Of a stretch of DNA of 64,000 bases, positions 8,700 to 18,509 are shown in pieces. Both the position numbers and the translations under genes were made by a program. A model generated the notes under the pieces. The model was not told where the DNA came from. It did no database searches and was given only the letters and a program-made list of their open reading frames with translations. The DNA is from Sphingobacterium detergens (lineage in GTDB: Bacteria; Bacteroidota; Bacteroidia; Sphingobacteriales; Sphingobacteriaceae): the NCBI RefSeq assembly GCF_003610355.1, contig NZ_RAPY01000005.1:186001-250000 (forward strand). Direction: 5' to 3'. The stretch's first letter is position 1; the number at the start of each line of letters is the position of its first letter.

Positions 8700-11501
8700 T
8701 TAATCTTTTAAATGTGTTTTTAAAAATTGTCCTGTATAAGAATCTTTACAATGCGCAAGATCTTCTGGAAGCCCCATAAAAACCACCTTTCCGCCTTTAT
8801 TACCCCCTTCAGGGCCAATATCAATTACCCAATCCGCCGACTTGATCATATCCATATTATGCTCAATGACCAAAATACTATTGCCGAGAGCAATCAAAGC
8901 ATCAAACGATTTTAGCAGTTTTTTAATATCCTGAAAATGCAAACCAGTAGTCGGTTCATCAAAGATAAACAGGGTCTTCTTGCTGTTATTGCCTTTGATC
9001 AGAAAGGAAGCAAGTTTAATCCGCTGAGCCTCACCACCTGAGAGCGTACTGGAAGACTGCCCGAGCTTTACATACCCCAGACCAACATCTTGTAATGGCT
9101 GTAACTTAGCCAATATCTTAGGCTGATCGTCAAAGAAGACAATGGCTTCATCCACGCTCAGTTCAAGTATATCCGCTACGGATTTACCTTTATATTGCAC
9201 ATCTAGCACAAACTGCTTGAAACGTTTTCCACCACAGGCCTCACATGGAAGTACGATATCCGCCATAAATTGCATCTCGATCTTCACTTCCCCCTCACCT
9301 TGACAGACATCACAGCGGCCGCCCTCGACATTAAAAGAAAACGCAGCAGGTTTCAATCCCGCAGCTTTGGATGCCGCTTGATTAGCATACAAGGCCCTGA
9401 TCTCATCCCAAGCCTTAACATAAGTCACTGGATTGGACCTTGAAGAACGACCGATTGGGTTCTGGTCAACCATTTCGATCTGTTCTACTTGTGCAATATC
9501 GCCTTCTATGGAATCATATACACCTGTTTGTTCACCAGAATAATTACCGATTGATTTCTGCAATGCCGGATAAAGAATCCGTTTTACCAAGGAGGTCTTT
9601 CCGGACCCCGATACCCCTGATACAACAGTAAATGTATTTAAAGGGAACTGCACATCGATCCCCTGAAGATTATTTTCATGCGCTCCCTTCACAGTAATAC
9701 TATTGGACCATTTTCGCCGTTTTTTTGGGACTTCGATCTGGCTCTTGCCACTCAGATATTGACCTGTTAAGCTCCTATCATCTTTTAGGATCTCGCTATA
9801 CGTTCCAGCAAATACCATCTCTCCGCCATTGATCCCAGCTTCGGGGCCAATATCGATCAGATAATCTGCAGCCTCCATCATTTCCTGTTCATGCTCAACC
9901 ACAACAACTGTATTACCTACATCACGCAAGGATTTCAGTACCGAAATCAGACGCTGTGTATCGCGCGGATGCAACCCAATACTCGGCTCATCCAATACAT
10001 AAATTGAGCCGACGAGCGAACTTCCGAGTGAAGTTGCCAAATTGATCCGTTGCGATTCTCCCCCAGATAATGTATTGGACAGACGGTTTAAGGTAAGGTA
10101 GCTTAAACCTACATCACATAGAAATTGTAGCCGGTTATTAATTTCGGCCAATAGGCGTTTGGCGATCACCTTTTCATTTCCCTCCAAGGACAAATCTGTA
10201 AAAAATGCCAAAGCTTCTTCAAGAGGCATCAATACGATATCGGTAATTGACCTACCACCTACTTTGACATAGGTCGCATCTTTGCGCAATCTTGTTCCTC
10301 TACAGTCCGGACAGTCGGTCTTACCACGATAACGTGATAACATCACGCGATATTGAATTTTATAGGTCTGTTCTTCAAGCTCTTCAAAGAACTGGTTAAG
10401 CCCTGTAAAATAACTATTTCCCGTCCAGAGTAATTCTTTTTGCGCTGCTGTCAGATCAGAATAGGCGCGGTGTATCGGAAAATCAAACTTTAAAGAATTT
10501 TTTACCAGCACCTGTAACCATTCGCCCATTTTCTCTCCTCGCCAAGGAGCAATAGCGCCATCATAGACAGAACGACTCTTATCTGGTATAACAAGATCTG
10601 GGTCTATACCAATGATCTTCCCATAGCCTTCACACCGACGGCAGGCACCATAGGGATTATTGAAACTAAAGAAGTTAGGACTAGGCTCCTCAAAGGTAAT
10701 TCCATCGAGTTCAAACTTGTGTGAGAAATGATGTCTTTTATCCTTTTCTTCGATATACAACTCACCTTTACCCTCAAAAAATCCCGTTTGAATGGAATCG
10801 GATAATCGATTAATGGTATCATCGTCCTGCTCGATACGTACTCGATCCACTACGATCAATACTTCGCCGTCCTGAATCGTTTCATTTGCCATGCTCTTAT
10901 CGTCAATAATACTTTCGATTTTTTGCATTTTATCTTGATAAACGACACGGACAAATCCTTTCTGCAGTAAGAGAGACAACTCTTCTTTGAGCTTTCGCCC
11001 GTGGGAAGGCACCAATGGAGCCAAGAGTGTGACAGATTCTCCCTCGTCAAACTTCAGCGCAAAATCTACCACCGAACTCACGCTATCTTTAGTCACCTCC
11101 CTGCCTGATACAGGAGAAATCGTCTTACCGATCCTTGCATATAGTAATTTCAGATAGTCATATATTTCGGTAGAAGTTCCGACAGTAGAGCGGGGATTAC
11201 TGGTAATAACACGTTGTTCAATCGCAATCGCTGGAGCGATCCCTTTGATGTAATCGACTTCGGGTTTATTCATCCGTCCCATAAACTGTCGTGCATAGGA
11301 AGAAAGACTTTCAACATACCGTCGCTGCCCCTCAGCATATAGGGTATCAAAAGCGAGGGAAGATTTTCCCGAACCCGACATTCCTGTAATGACAACTAAT
11401 TTATTTTTGGGAATATCAACATCAATATTTTTCAGATTATTGACTCTAGCCCCTTTTATTTGAATATATTCTTTTGGAGTATGCTCCACTTTTTTACTCA
11501 T
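8700..11501 (-). CDS. uvrA: Excinuclease ABC subunit A
   Basis: Damage-recognition ATPase of nucleotide excision repair, working with UvrB and UvrC in the cytoplasm. The protein has 933 residues from the chosen start, normal for UvrA. Two ABC cassettes are clear: Walker A GMSGSGKS near the N-terminus and GVSGSGKT near residue 640, with ABC signatures LSGGESQR and LSGGEAQR. Zinc-finger cysteine pairs are visible (CRRC and CPDC in the first half, CDVC and CEAC in the second). An in-frame ATG at 11522 would add seven residues, but a TAnnTTTG element covers 11520-11527, so the ATG at 11501 (MSKKVEHTPKEYI) is preferred. Confidence 0.96.
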   Translation of the reverse strand: MSKKVEHTPKEYIQIKGARVNNLKNIDVDIPKNKLVVITGMSGSGKSSLAFDTLYAEGQRRYVESLSSYARQFMGRMNKPEVDYIKGIAPAIAIEQRVITSNPRSTVGTSTEIYDYLKLLYARIGKTISPVSGREVTKDSVSSVVDFALKFDEGESVTLLAPLVPSHGRKLKEELSLLLQKGFVRVVYQDKMQKIESIIDDKSMANETIQDGEVLIVVDRVRIEQDDDTINRLSDSIQTGFFEGKGELYIEEKDKRHHFSHKFELDGITFEEPSPNFFSFNNPYGACRRCEGYGKIIGIDPDLVIPDKSRSVYDGAIAPWRGEKMGEWLQVLVKNSLKFDFPIHRAYSDLTAAQKELLWTGNSYFTGLNQFFEELEEQTYKIQYRVMLSRYRGKTDCPDCRGTRLRKDATYVKVGGRSITDIVLMPLEEALAFFTDLSLEGNEKVIAKRLLAEINNRLQFLCDVGLSYLTLNRLSNTLSGGESQRINLATSLGSSLVGSIYVLDEPSIGLHPRDTQRLISVLKSLRDVGNTVVVVEHEQEMMEAADYLIDIGPEAGINGGEMVFAGTYSEILKDDRSLTGQYLSGKSQIEVPKKRRKWSNSITVKGAHENNLQGIDVQFPLNTFTVVSGVSGSGKTSLVKRILYPALQKSIGNYSGEQTGVYDSIEGDIAQVEQIEMVDQNPIGRSSRSNPVTYVKAWDEIRALYANQAASKAAGLKPAAFSFNVEGGRCDVCQGEGEVKIEMQFMADIVLPCEACGGKRFKQFVLDVQYKGKSVADILELSVDEAIVFFDDQPKILAKLQPLQDVGLGYVKLGQSSSTLSGGEAQRIKLASFLIKGNNSKKTLFIFDEPTTGLHFQDIKKLLKSFDALIALGNSILVIEHNMDMIKSADWVIDIGPEGGNKGGKVVFMGLPEDLAHCKDSYTGQFLKTHLKD

Positions 11502-11519
11502 AATAATCCTTATCTCACA

Positions 11520-11527
11520 CAAAGTTA
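11520..11527 (-). promoter_or_regulatory. Candidate -7 promoter element of uvrA
   Basis: Minus strand TAACTTTG matches TAnnTTTG exactly, 18 bp upstream of the ATG at 11501. It overlaps the alternative start at 11522 and therefore argues against it. Confidence 0.45.
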
Positions 11528-11603
11528 CGCAATCTTGGCTGATTATAGTCGCTATGAATTAAAAGCTCTCACGAAAAAATACAGCCGCTGTCATGATGCA
11601 GTT

Positions 11604-11790
11604 CTATGAATTTAGAGGTCGCCTTTTTTCCATTTCAGCGACAGCATAATCTACGGCTCTAGCTGTTAATGCCATATAGGTCAGCTACGGATTTTGCGTT
11701 CCTGTTGAGGTCATGAAGGTACCATGATTTGTTACAAAACAAACGATGAACAAATGCATCAACCAGAGCTCATCAAAAGGAGCTCTTTTA
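11604..11790 (-). pseudogene. Decayed C-terminus of a GMC-family oxidoreductase
   Basis: Minus-strand reading gives a recognisable GMC oxidoreductase tail: HLFIV, then HGTFMTSTGTQNP, an in-frame TAG at 11687-11685, then LTYMALTARAVDYAVAEME, ending with a stop at 11606-11604. Intact family members read ...SFMTSTACQNPSLTYMALTARA..., so the TAG replaces a conserved Ser. Upstream in the frame the similarity fades by about 11790, so the FAD-binding part is gone. This is a remnant of a deleted sugar/alcohol dehydrogenase gene, not a working gene. It occupies most of the otherwise empty 11502-11944 interval. Confidence 0.75.
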
Positions 11791-11944
11791 CACCTTCCAC
11801 AGGATTAACAAACAATTATTCTAAATATTTATTCATTACCAATTAATCCTTCTGTATTTTAAGCCGTCTTAGAAATATAGTTTTACAAAACAAAGTAGCA
11901 ATAGCGATAGAAATTGCGTTTAAAGAATAAAATAAAAAAAGGTT

Positions 11945-12451
11945 ATGAGAAAAAATGTATTTAAAGTTATGGTCATGATGCTATTCGTTTTCGTCGCATC
12001 CACAACAGTAAGTAAAGCACAAATGGTAATTGATAAAATAGACTTAAATATTTTTCCTGCAGCGGAAAAAGGATACAAAAAAATGGTTATCGAAGTTCCG
12101 TATTCGGAGAATGATAAGAATAAGAAGATTGAATTCTCTGTAGGTAAATGGATGGAGGTAGATGGTTGTAACAATTTTAATCTAGCTGGTTCCTTTGAGA
12201 AAAAAGATCTTCAAGGCTGGGGTTATGATTATTACGTATTTAAAACGAATGGAAATGTAGCAAGCACAATGATGGCATGCCCAGATCAAGCAAAAAGAAA
12301 TCTTTTTGTAAGTGCTCAACCTGAGACCGTACGTTACAATGGTCGGATGCCTATCGTTATTTATGTTCCTGAAGGTTATGAAGCGCAATTCAAAATCTAC
12401 ACAACGGATGGGGATACCTATCGTGCTGCTGAAGTCAGAGAAAAGAAGTAA
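11945..12451 (+). CDS. eco: Ecotin-family serine protease inhibitor
   Basis: Periplasmic inhibitor of trypsin-fold serine proteases, 168 residues with a signal peptide (about 1-25). Homology to enterobacterial ecotin is evident: an N-terminal AEKGYKK segment, GWGYDYYVF (about 91-99), the reactive-site loop STMMACPD (107-114) and RYNGRMPIVIY. By alignment the P1 residue is Met109, as in E. coli ecotin, a residue that tolerates trypsin-, chymotrypsin- and elastase-like targets. Cys75 and Cys112 correspond to the disulphide that braces the loop. The gene is monocistronic with a strong terminator after it. Ecotins are best known from Gammaproteobacteria. The likely role is protection from host or predator proteases, which is an inference. 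Confidence 0.93.
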   Translation: MRKNVFKVMVMMLFVFVASTTVSKAQMVIDKIDLNIFPAAEKGYKKMVIEVPYSENDKNKKIEFSVGKWMEVDGCNNFNLAGSFEKKDLQGWGYDYYVFKTNGNVASTMMACPDQAKRNLFVSAQPETVRYNGRMPIVIYVPEGYEAQFKIYTTDGDTYRAAEVREKK

Positions 12452-12503
12452 TCATACAGTTTAGTTACTTAAAATAATAGCAAACAAGCACAGTTTGTAG
12501 CGG

Positions 12504-12540
12504 AAAGTCTCCAATAAAAATTGGAGACTTTCTTTTTTTA
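12504..12540 (+). terminator. Terminator of the ecotin gene
   Basis: Perfect 12-bp stem, AAAGTCTCCAAT (12504-12515) and ATTGGAGACTTT (12520-12531), 4-nt loop, then a T tract. It separates the ecotin gene from the SusC gene; the rest of 12452-12741 shows nothing further that I recognise. Confidence 0.85.
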
Positions 12541-12741
12541 TATGCTGTTTAAGAAAAAGGTCAACATCATTACCTCTCTCGTTACATTTCTCCCAAAAAT
12601 TGGCAAGGACACTTTCAAGAACATGATTTACATGACATTACAACAAACAAAAGATCTTAATACTATAAACTTAACACTCGGTTAGTTTAGTATTAATATA
12701 CAAAGTTTAATATTGCTTACGTTTTCAGACATAAGTATAAA

Positions 12742-15700
12742 ATGATCATGTTTAATCAACCTTCATTACATCTACCAAAAATTGCAGTACTCACGTGTAT
12801 CTTAACGACGTTATCTGCAAAGGGTTTTGCCCAATCCCAAACATTTCAAGGAAAGCTGATTGATTCAGTGAGTCAGGATGCAATTCATGGCGCAACCATT
12901 CGAAATTCTCATCTGAGTAAATTAGTTTCATCAGACCAGGCAGGAAATTTTTCCATTCAGGCGCAAATCGGAGACACCTTACGTATAGGTTTTATGGGTT
13001 ATCTTCCTAAAAGCTTTATTATTTCGAATCAGGGACCTCTACAGATTTCGTTATCTCCCAATCAACAATCGCTCAATGAAGTTGTGGTAACTGCCTTGGG
13101 TATAAAAAAAGAAAAGCAAGCTATCGGTTATTCCGTACAGGAGATCAAAGGAAAAGATCTGGTAAAAGCCCGTGAACCAAACGCGATCTCTAGCCTTGCT
13201 GGCCGAGTATCGGGTCTGACAATTACGCCAAGCACAAATCTATTTGGAGACCCTGGCATCACATTACGCGGAAGAAGCAATATTCTTATCGTTGTGGACG
13301 GAATGCCGATCAATACAGACTCCTGGAACCTTAGTCCGGACGACATTGAATCCTATTCGGTATTGAAAGGAGCGAATGCAGCAGCCTTATATGGAAATCG
13401 CGGACAGAATGGTGCCATTGTCATTACGACCAAACGAGCGAAAACGGAGGGTAAGGGCTTTCAAGTAGAGTTCAACTCGAGTACACAATTGCAAACAGGA
13501 TACAATGCGATTCCTAAGATTCAAACCGAATACGGTCCTGGTTCAAATTTTCAATATGCCTTCAAAGATGGACGTGGTGGTGGAATAAACGACAATGACT
13601 ATAATATTTGGGGGCCTCGATTTGAAGGCCAACTTATCCCACAGTACAACAGTCCCATCGACCCTAAAACAGGCGCGTTGGTTCCGCTTCCCTGGGAAGC
13701 TCGTGGGAAGGATAACTTGAAGAAATTCCTTCAAAATGGATTGTTAAGCACCAACAATATTGCTATTTCAAGTAAAACGGAGCGCGGGGACATTCGCCTA
13801 TCAGCTTCTCAGATGTTTCAACGCGGCACAACACCGAATACAAAACTCGGTGGCACAAATATCAATTTAACAGGGGGGATCAATGCTGGAAGCAAATTGA
13901 GGATTGACGCAAGCATCAATTACAATAAACAGTATTCGCCAAACTACCCCAATATCGCTTATGGGCCAAACAGTCCCATTTATATCCTAACACTATGGGG
14001 AGGCGCGGACTATGACATTAATGATCTGAGGAACTATTGGCAACCGGGCAAAGAAAATGTACAACAGTACAATCGTGAATACACGATATATGACAACCCT
14101 TGGATGACAGCTTATGAAAACCTACGGACTTATGATAAAGATGATATTTACGGCTATGTTTCCGCTAATTACAAATGGAACAGCCATCTCTCTTTCAATG
14201 CACGTACCAGCGCAAGTACCTGGAACAGGAACCGAACCATCAAAATTCCAATCTCGGCCAATTTATACAATTACAATATTGGCGGAAGCCGTGTCGGTGG
14301 TTACCAAGAGACGTACGATACCTTCTGGGAAAATAACACCGAAGTTTCATTAAAGTATCAAAACCGCATTTCAGAAGACATCGGCTTCACGGGTTCGGTA
14401 TTCGGAAATTTACGAACAGTAAGTGCAAAATCATTGTTTGCCCGTACGGATCGAGGTTTGACTGTCCCTGGAGTTTATGATCTAAGCAATTCGGTCATGC
14501 CAACCGTATCGACAAACGACCGTGCACTGCGCCAAGTCGGGAGTACCTATGGTTTTGTGGATCTTGACTACAAAAATATGCTGTTCTTAAATCTGACTGG
14601 TCGATTTGATAAGTCGTCGACCATGCCCATAAAAAATAACACCTATTTTTATCCATCTGCTTCCTTAAGTGCCGTCATATCGCAGATGGTATCTTTACCC
14701 AAAGTGATCTCATCGCTGAAAGTGCGCGGTGCCTATGCAAATGTTGCCAGTGATTTTGTGAATGAAACGGCACAATATGATATATACAAGCTTCTGCCAG
14801 CCTATACTAATTATGGTCGCTGGGCGAATTCCATGACTGGTGTCACCTATACAGATGTATTACCGAATCCTGATCTCGTAGCGGAGCGTGTAAAGACTGC
14901 GGAGATCGGCTTGGAAACCCGTCTCTTTAACAACCGTCTCGGCGTAGATTTAGCGGTATTCCGAAACCTAGAAGGTCCCCGAATCATCGAGCTAGCCACA
15001 TCGGTCACTTCAGGTGTAAAAGCAAGACAAACCAACGGCTTGACTTTACTGCGAAAAGGAATCGAATTGAGTATCGACGCAACAGCAATCCAACGTGAAC
15101 GCTTTAGCTGGAATGTATTGGTCAATGCATCGACCAATCATGCCTGGTTGCACGATATAGATGGCCATCAGACCCGATCAGGGGATGTACGCATCGGAGA
15201 ACGCTGGGACAGCTTCTATGTAAATGATTTTCAACGCGATGAAAAAGGGAATTTAATCGTGGGAACCAATGGTCTGCCGGCCTACAATCCTTACGTCAGC
15301 AAGATTGGATACAGCGATAATAAGTTCACCGCAAGTATCAGCAACAGTTTCCGTTACCGTGATTTCAACTTTAGCTTTCTAGTCGACGGCCGCTTTGGAG
15401 GATTGATCAAAAATGTGCAGGATGCCAAACAATGGGGTTCAGGAACTCATCCTGAATCGGCCAACAGCTATCGCTTAAAAGACTGGGAAAACAGAGACAG
15501 CAAGGATTACAAGGGTTCGGTCATGACCGAGGGGCTAAAAATTGTCAAAGGCCAATTGAGCACAGACCAAGATGGTAAAATAATCTCTGATACACGGGAG
15601 TTTGCACCAAACGACATCCCCGTTCTATGGCAAAACTGGGCGACCAATTATTACCAATCCGGACCGATTAGTGCTAAAGACAGGACATTTGTCAAGTTAC

Positions 15701-15915
15701 GGGAAATTGTCTTCAGCTACAACCTTCCAACTAGTTTACTGAAAAACTCTAGGTTTTTACGTAGCGCAAGTGTATCCCTCGTCGGCCGAAATCTATTATA
15801 CTTTACCGGAAAAGGCACAAAAAACATGGATCTGGATCAATTTACTGCCGCCAGTTCGGATTACCAGACTCCATCGGTAAAAAGCTTTGGTCTAAATATT
15901 AATGCAACTTTTTAA
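12742..15915 (+). CDS. SusC/RagA-family TonB-dependent transporter (no STN domain)
   Basis: Outer-membrane TonB-dependent channel, 1057 residues. Signal peptide about 1-30 (ending GFAQ), carboxypeptidase-regulatory-like domain about 33-110, plug about 115-230 (NEVVVTALGIKKEK, then SYSVLKGANAAALYGNRGQNG), then the barrel ending in Phe. It lacks the STN domain found in the two other SusC proteins here, and no sigma or FecR gene precedes it, so it must be regulated in another way. The SusD partner begins 30 bp downstream and a phosphoesterase follows, so a phosphorylated or phosphodiester substrate is a reasonable but unproven idea. Confidence 0.95.
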   Translation: MIMFNQPSLHLPKIAVLTCILTTLSAKGFAQSQTFQGKLIDSVSQDAIHGATIRNSHLSKLVSSDQAGNFSIQAQIGDTLRIGFMGYLPKSFIISNQGPLQISLSPNQQSLNEVVVTALGIKKEKQAIGYSVQEIKGKDLVKAREPNAISSLAGRVSGLTITPSTNLFGDPGITLRGRSNILIVVDGMPINTDSWNLSPDDIESYSVLKGANAAALYGNRGQNGAIVITTKRAKTEGKGFQVEFNSSTQLQTGYNAIPKIQTEYGPGSNFQYAFKDGRGGGINDNDYNIWGPRFEGQLIPQYNSPIDPKTGALVPLPWEARGKDNLKKFLQNGLLSTNNIAISSKTERGDIRLSASQMFQRGTTPNTKLGGTNINLTGGINAGSKLRIDASINYNKQYSPNYPNIAYGPNSPIYILTLWGGADYDINDLRNYWQPGKENVQQYNREYTIYDNPWMTAYENLRTYDKDDIYGYVSANYKWNSHLSFNARTSASTWNRNRTIKIPISANLYNYNIGGSRVGGYQETYDTFWENNTEVSLKYQNRISEDIGFTGSVFGNLRTVSAKSLFARTDRGLTVPGVYDLSNSVMPTVSTNDRALRQVGSTYGFVDLDYKNMLFLNLTGRFDKSSTMPIKNNTYFYPSASLSAVISQMVSLPKVISSLKVRGAYANVASDFVNETAQYDIYKLLPAYTNYGRWANSMTGVTYTDVLPNPDLVAERVKTAEIGLETRLFNNRLGVDLAVFRNLEGPRIIELATSVTSGVKARQTNGLTLLRKGIELSIDATAIQRERFSWNVLVNASTNHAWLHDIDGHQTRSGDVRIGERWDSFYVNDFQRDEKGNLIVGTNGLPAYNPYVSKIGYSDNKFTASISNSFRYRDFNFSFLVDGRFGGLIKNVQDAKQWGSGTHPESANSYRLKDWENRDSKDYKGSVMTEGLKIVKGQLSTDQDGKIISDTREFAPNDIPVLWQNWATNYYQSGPISAKDRTFVKLREIVFSYNLPTSLLKNSRFLRSASVSLVGRNLLYFTGKGTKNMDLDQFTAASSDYQTPSVKSFGLNINATF

Positions 15916-15945
15916 AGATTTTAACACATCAAGATATTTTCAACC

Positions 15946-17433
15946 ATGAAATACTTTAAATCAGTCTTACTTTTATTGCTCTTTGGCAGCACGTTGAGCT
16001 CCTGTAAAAAAATCGAAGACCTACAAAAGGATCCCGCGGCCGTGTATGATCCTGCTCCCAAACTGCTCTTTACAGGTATATTAATGCGATCTCATGACGC
16101 CCCATGGAGCGAAGACCATCGTTACAATCAGTACATGACCCAAAATGAGGCCTATTATACTGGGCAGCCATACAGCTGGACGACAGGTTCCTTTGAGACA
16201 CCTTATGGTGTACTACGCGATGTATATCGGATGGAGATCGAAGCGGCTAAAACACCTGAATTGGGTGCTGTGTACCTCACGCTAGCCAAATTCTTCAAAG
16301 CCTATTTTTTTGTCCGTACAACCGAAATGTTTGGCGATATTCCAATGGCAGATGCGCTAAAGGGAGAGGCCAACAACAACTTTGCCCCTCGGTACAACAC
16401 CCAGCAGGAAGTGTATCAGCAAGTGCTCTCCTGGCTAGAGGAGGCCAATACCGAACTGGCTGGTTTTAAAGAGAAAGGCACTATACTTGACGGTGATTTC
16501 TTCTATAACGGAAAGACGGAACAATGGCAGAAGTTGGTCAACTCCCTGAAACTGCGTGTACTGTTAAGCCTGAGCAAACGCGCCGATGATAGTCCTGCGC
16601 TACGCATTAAAGAGCGATTTGCAGAGTTGTTGACCAATCCTTCAAAGTTCCCGTTGATTCTTGATAATAGGGACAATTTCCAGTTGCAATATAATGCTAT
16701 CAATACCTATCCGCTCTGGCCTACTGATGGTGTGATTATCAAAAAAGATGTGCGGAATACCTTGGGAGCAACCTACTTAGATATCCTAAAAACAACCCGA
16801 GATCCACGATTGCTGGTTCAGGCATTACCAGCCTCTGCTTTACCATTTGATCCGACAAAACCGTTTGAGGCCTATCAGGGTGGTAAGACCGGCGACCTAC
16901 AAAGCACCCTCTTGAAACAAGCAACTGAGGGCCAGCTTTCCATGATCAATTTTGACTATTGGCTCGCCTCACCTTCGGGTTTACCATCCATTCAGCTTGG
17001 AGCTTCTGAGGTGCAATTTGCGCTTGCAGAAGGGATCAATCGTGGTTGGAGCAATGCTGATGCAAAGTCCAGATTTGAAGCCGGCATATCCCTGTCTATG
17101 CAGTTCTATGGGATTTCTTCGGATAAGATTGACACCTTTCTAAAAGGTTATGCTTACAAAGGAAATAATTCCGAAGGCTTGAAACAGATACTCACGCAAA
17201 AATATGTTGCCTTTTTTGAAAATTCAGGCAAACAGGCTTTCTTTGAGCAACGTCGTACTGGTATACCGGAATTCAATGTAGGTCCGGCAAATGCCAACAA
17301 CAACCAGATCCCTAAACGCTGGGCTTATCCGAAAAACGAATATAGCACCAACGAAAGCAATTTAAAAGAGGCTTTGCAACGGCAGTTTAACGGATCAGAT
17401 ACACAAAACGATGTCATCTGGTCTATCAAATAA
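15946..17433 (+). CDS. SusD/RagB-like lipoprotein (SusD-like 2 type)
   Basis: Partner lipoprotein of the preceding SusC, 495 residues, with a lipobox Cys20 (TLSSCKK). The text KDPAAVYDPAPKLLFTGILM near the N-terminus, YNQYMTQNEAYY and the C-terminal FFEQRRTGIPEF are typical of the SusD-like 2 branch often paired with SusC proteins that lack an STN domain. TPR-like helices are suggested around 115-160 (LAKFFKAYFFVRTTEMFGDIP). It lies 30 bp after susC and 41 bp before the phosphoesterase gene, so the three should form an operon. Confidence 0.93.
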   Translation: MKYFKSVLLLLLFGSTLSSCKKIEDLQKDPAAVYDPAPKLLFTGILMRSHDAPWSEDHRYNQYMTQNEAYYTGQPYSWTTGSFETPYGVLRDVYRMEIEAAKTPELGAVYLTLAKFFKAYFFVRTTEMFGDIPMADALKGEANNNFAPRYNTQQEVYQQVLSWLEEANTELAGFKEKGTILDGDFFYNGKTEQWQKLVNSLKLRVLLSLSKRADDSPALRIKERFAELLTNPSKFPLILDNRDNFQLQYNAINTYPLWPTDGVIIKKDVRNTLGATYLDILKTTRDPRLLVQALPASALPFDPTKPFEAYQGGKTGDLQSTLLKQATEGQLSMINFDYWLASPSGLPSIQLGASEVQFALAEGINRGWSNADAKSRFEAGISLSMQFYGISSDKIDTFLKGYAYKGNNSEGLKQILTQKYVAFFENSGKQAFFEQRRTGIPEFNVGPANANNNQIPKRWAYPKNEYSTNESNLKEALQRQFNGSDTQNDVIWSIK

Positions 17434-17474
17434 ACAAAATCAATACGATCGTTTGTCCCATTCAATTTATACAA

Positions 17475-18422
17475 ATGCAAAGAAGAAATTTTTTAAAAGG
17501 AGCTAGTATTTTATCGGCTTCTTCCCTCCTAGCCTTTTCCAGCTTAGAAGCCTTTTCAAAAGAAAAATTAAAAAAAGGGGTCAAACGATCCCTTCGAATC
17601 GGTCACTTGACAGACATCCATTTATTGGATAAAGCAGAACCAAAAGCGGCTGTTATCAAAGTCTTAAAAGAACTAGCACAGCATACAGATCGTCCGGATC
17701 TCCTTATCAATACTGGTGATTCATTAATGGATATGAACCGCCAACCCAAAGATCGCGTCCAGCAGTTATGGTCCGCTTGGGATGAGGTAATGCAGCACAA
17801 TGCAATTCCGATGAAAAGCTGTATTGGGAACCACGATGTATGGTCACTGGCAAAAAGTGACCCTCAATATGAGGTAGCTCAGAAAGATGAACTGTACGGC
17901 AAAGCTTGGATAAAGAAAAAACTGGGTTTACCTGGGACATATTATACTTTTGCACAGAAAGACTGGCAATTCATCGCACTGGATAGTATCCATTATTCAG
18001 CTGAAAAAGGAGGCTATATGATCGACCCTGAACAGATGCTCTGGTTAGAACAGCAACTTAAAGATATTCCTAAAGAACGGCCCATTCTTATTTTTTCCCA
18101 TGTCCCGATTATTTCCGTAACACCCCTATTATATGCAGCGCAAAGCAAACCTGCCAATGAATTGCGGTTTCCAGGCGGAGACCAACATATTGATGTCATG
18201 GCAATCAAATCTCTGTTTAAAAAGGCAGGGAATGTAAAAGTCGCTTTAAGCGGCCATGTACACTATGTAGATCAGGTATCTTACCTTGGTACACAATACT
18301 ATTGTGGTGGTGCTGTATCTGGCAATTGGTGGAATGGTATTTTAGACGACTTCCCTCCGGCTTATTCGCTGCTTGATCTTTACGAAGACGGTAGCAGCCA
18401 TTATCAAACCATATATTACTAA
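17475..18422 (+). CDS. Tat-exported calcineurin-like metallophosphoesterase
   Basis: Dinuclear-metal phosphoesterase, 315 residues. The N-terminus MQRRNFLKGAS followed by a hydrophobic stretch is a twin-arginine signal, so it is exported folded, probably with its metals already bound. All calcineurin-type motifs are present: Asp47 and His49 (LTDIHL), GD at 81-82 (NTGDSLMD), GNHD at 118-121, the FSHVPI His and the final GHVHY. It belongs to the phosphodiesterase/CpdA-like branch by motif layout, but the substrate cannot be told. As the last gene of the SusC-SusD operon it should act in the periplasm on the imported compound. Confidence 0.9.
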   Translation: MQRRNFLKGASILSASSLLAFSSLEAFSKEKLKKGVKRSLRIGHLTDIHLLDKAEPKAAVIKVLKELAQHTDRPDLLINTGDSLMDMNRQPKDRVQQLWSAWDEVMQHNAIPMKSCIGNHDVWSLAKSDPQYEVAQKDELYGKAWIKKKLGLPGTYYTFAQKDWQFIALDSIHYSAEKGGYMIDPEQMLWLEQQLKDIPKERPILIFSHVPIISVTPLLYAAQSKPANELRFPGGDQHIDVMAIKSLFKKAGNVKVALSGHVHYVDQVSYLGTQYYCGGAVSGNWWNGILDDFPPAYSLLDLYEDGSSHYQTIYY

Positions 18423-18453
18423 CCTGGGAAAAAAGTGTATAAGCTCGTATAAA

Positions 18454-18486
18454 AAAAGCCATCGAAATAGTATTTCGATGGCTTTT
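18454..18486. terminator. Bidirectional terminator between convergent genes
   Basis: Perfect 16-bp inverted repeat AAAAGCCATCGAAATA / TATTTCGATGGCTTTT around one central base, with A and T tracts on both sides. It serves the phosphoesterase operon (plus) and typA (minus). Confidence 0.9.
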
Positions 18487-18509
18487 GTCTTATAATCTTT
18501 AGTTACCTA

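Noticed and set aside
11502..11522. Longer UvrA start at 11522
   Set aside because: The -7 promoter element covers that codon, and the family N-terminus fits the ATG at 11501.
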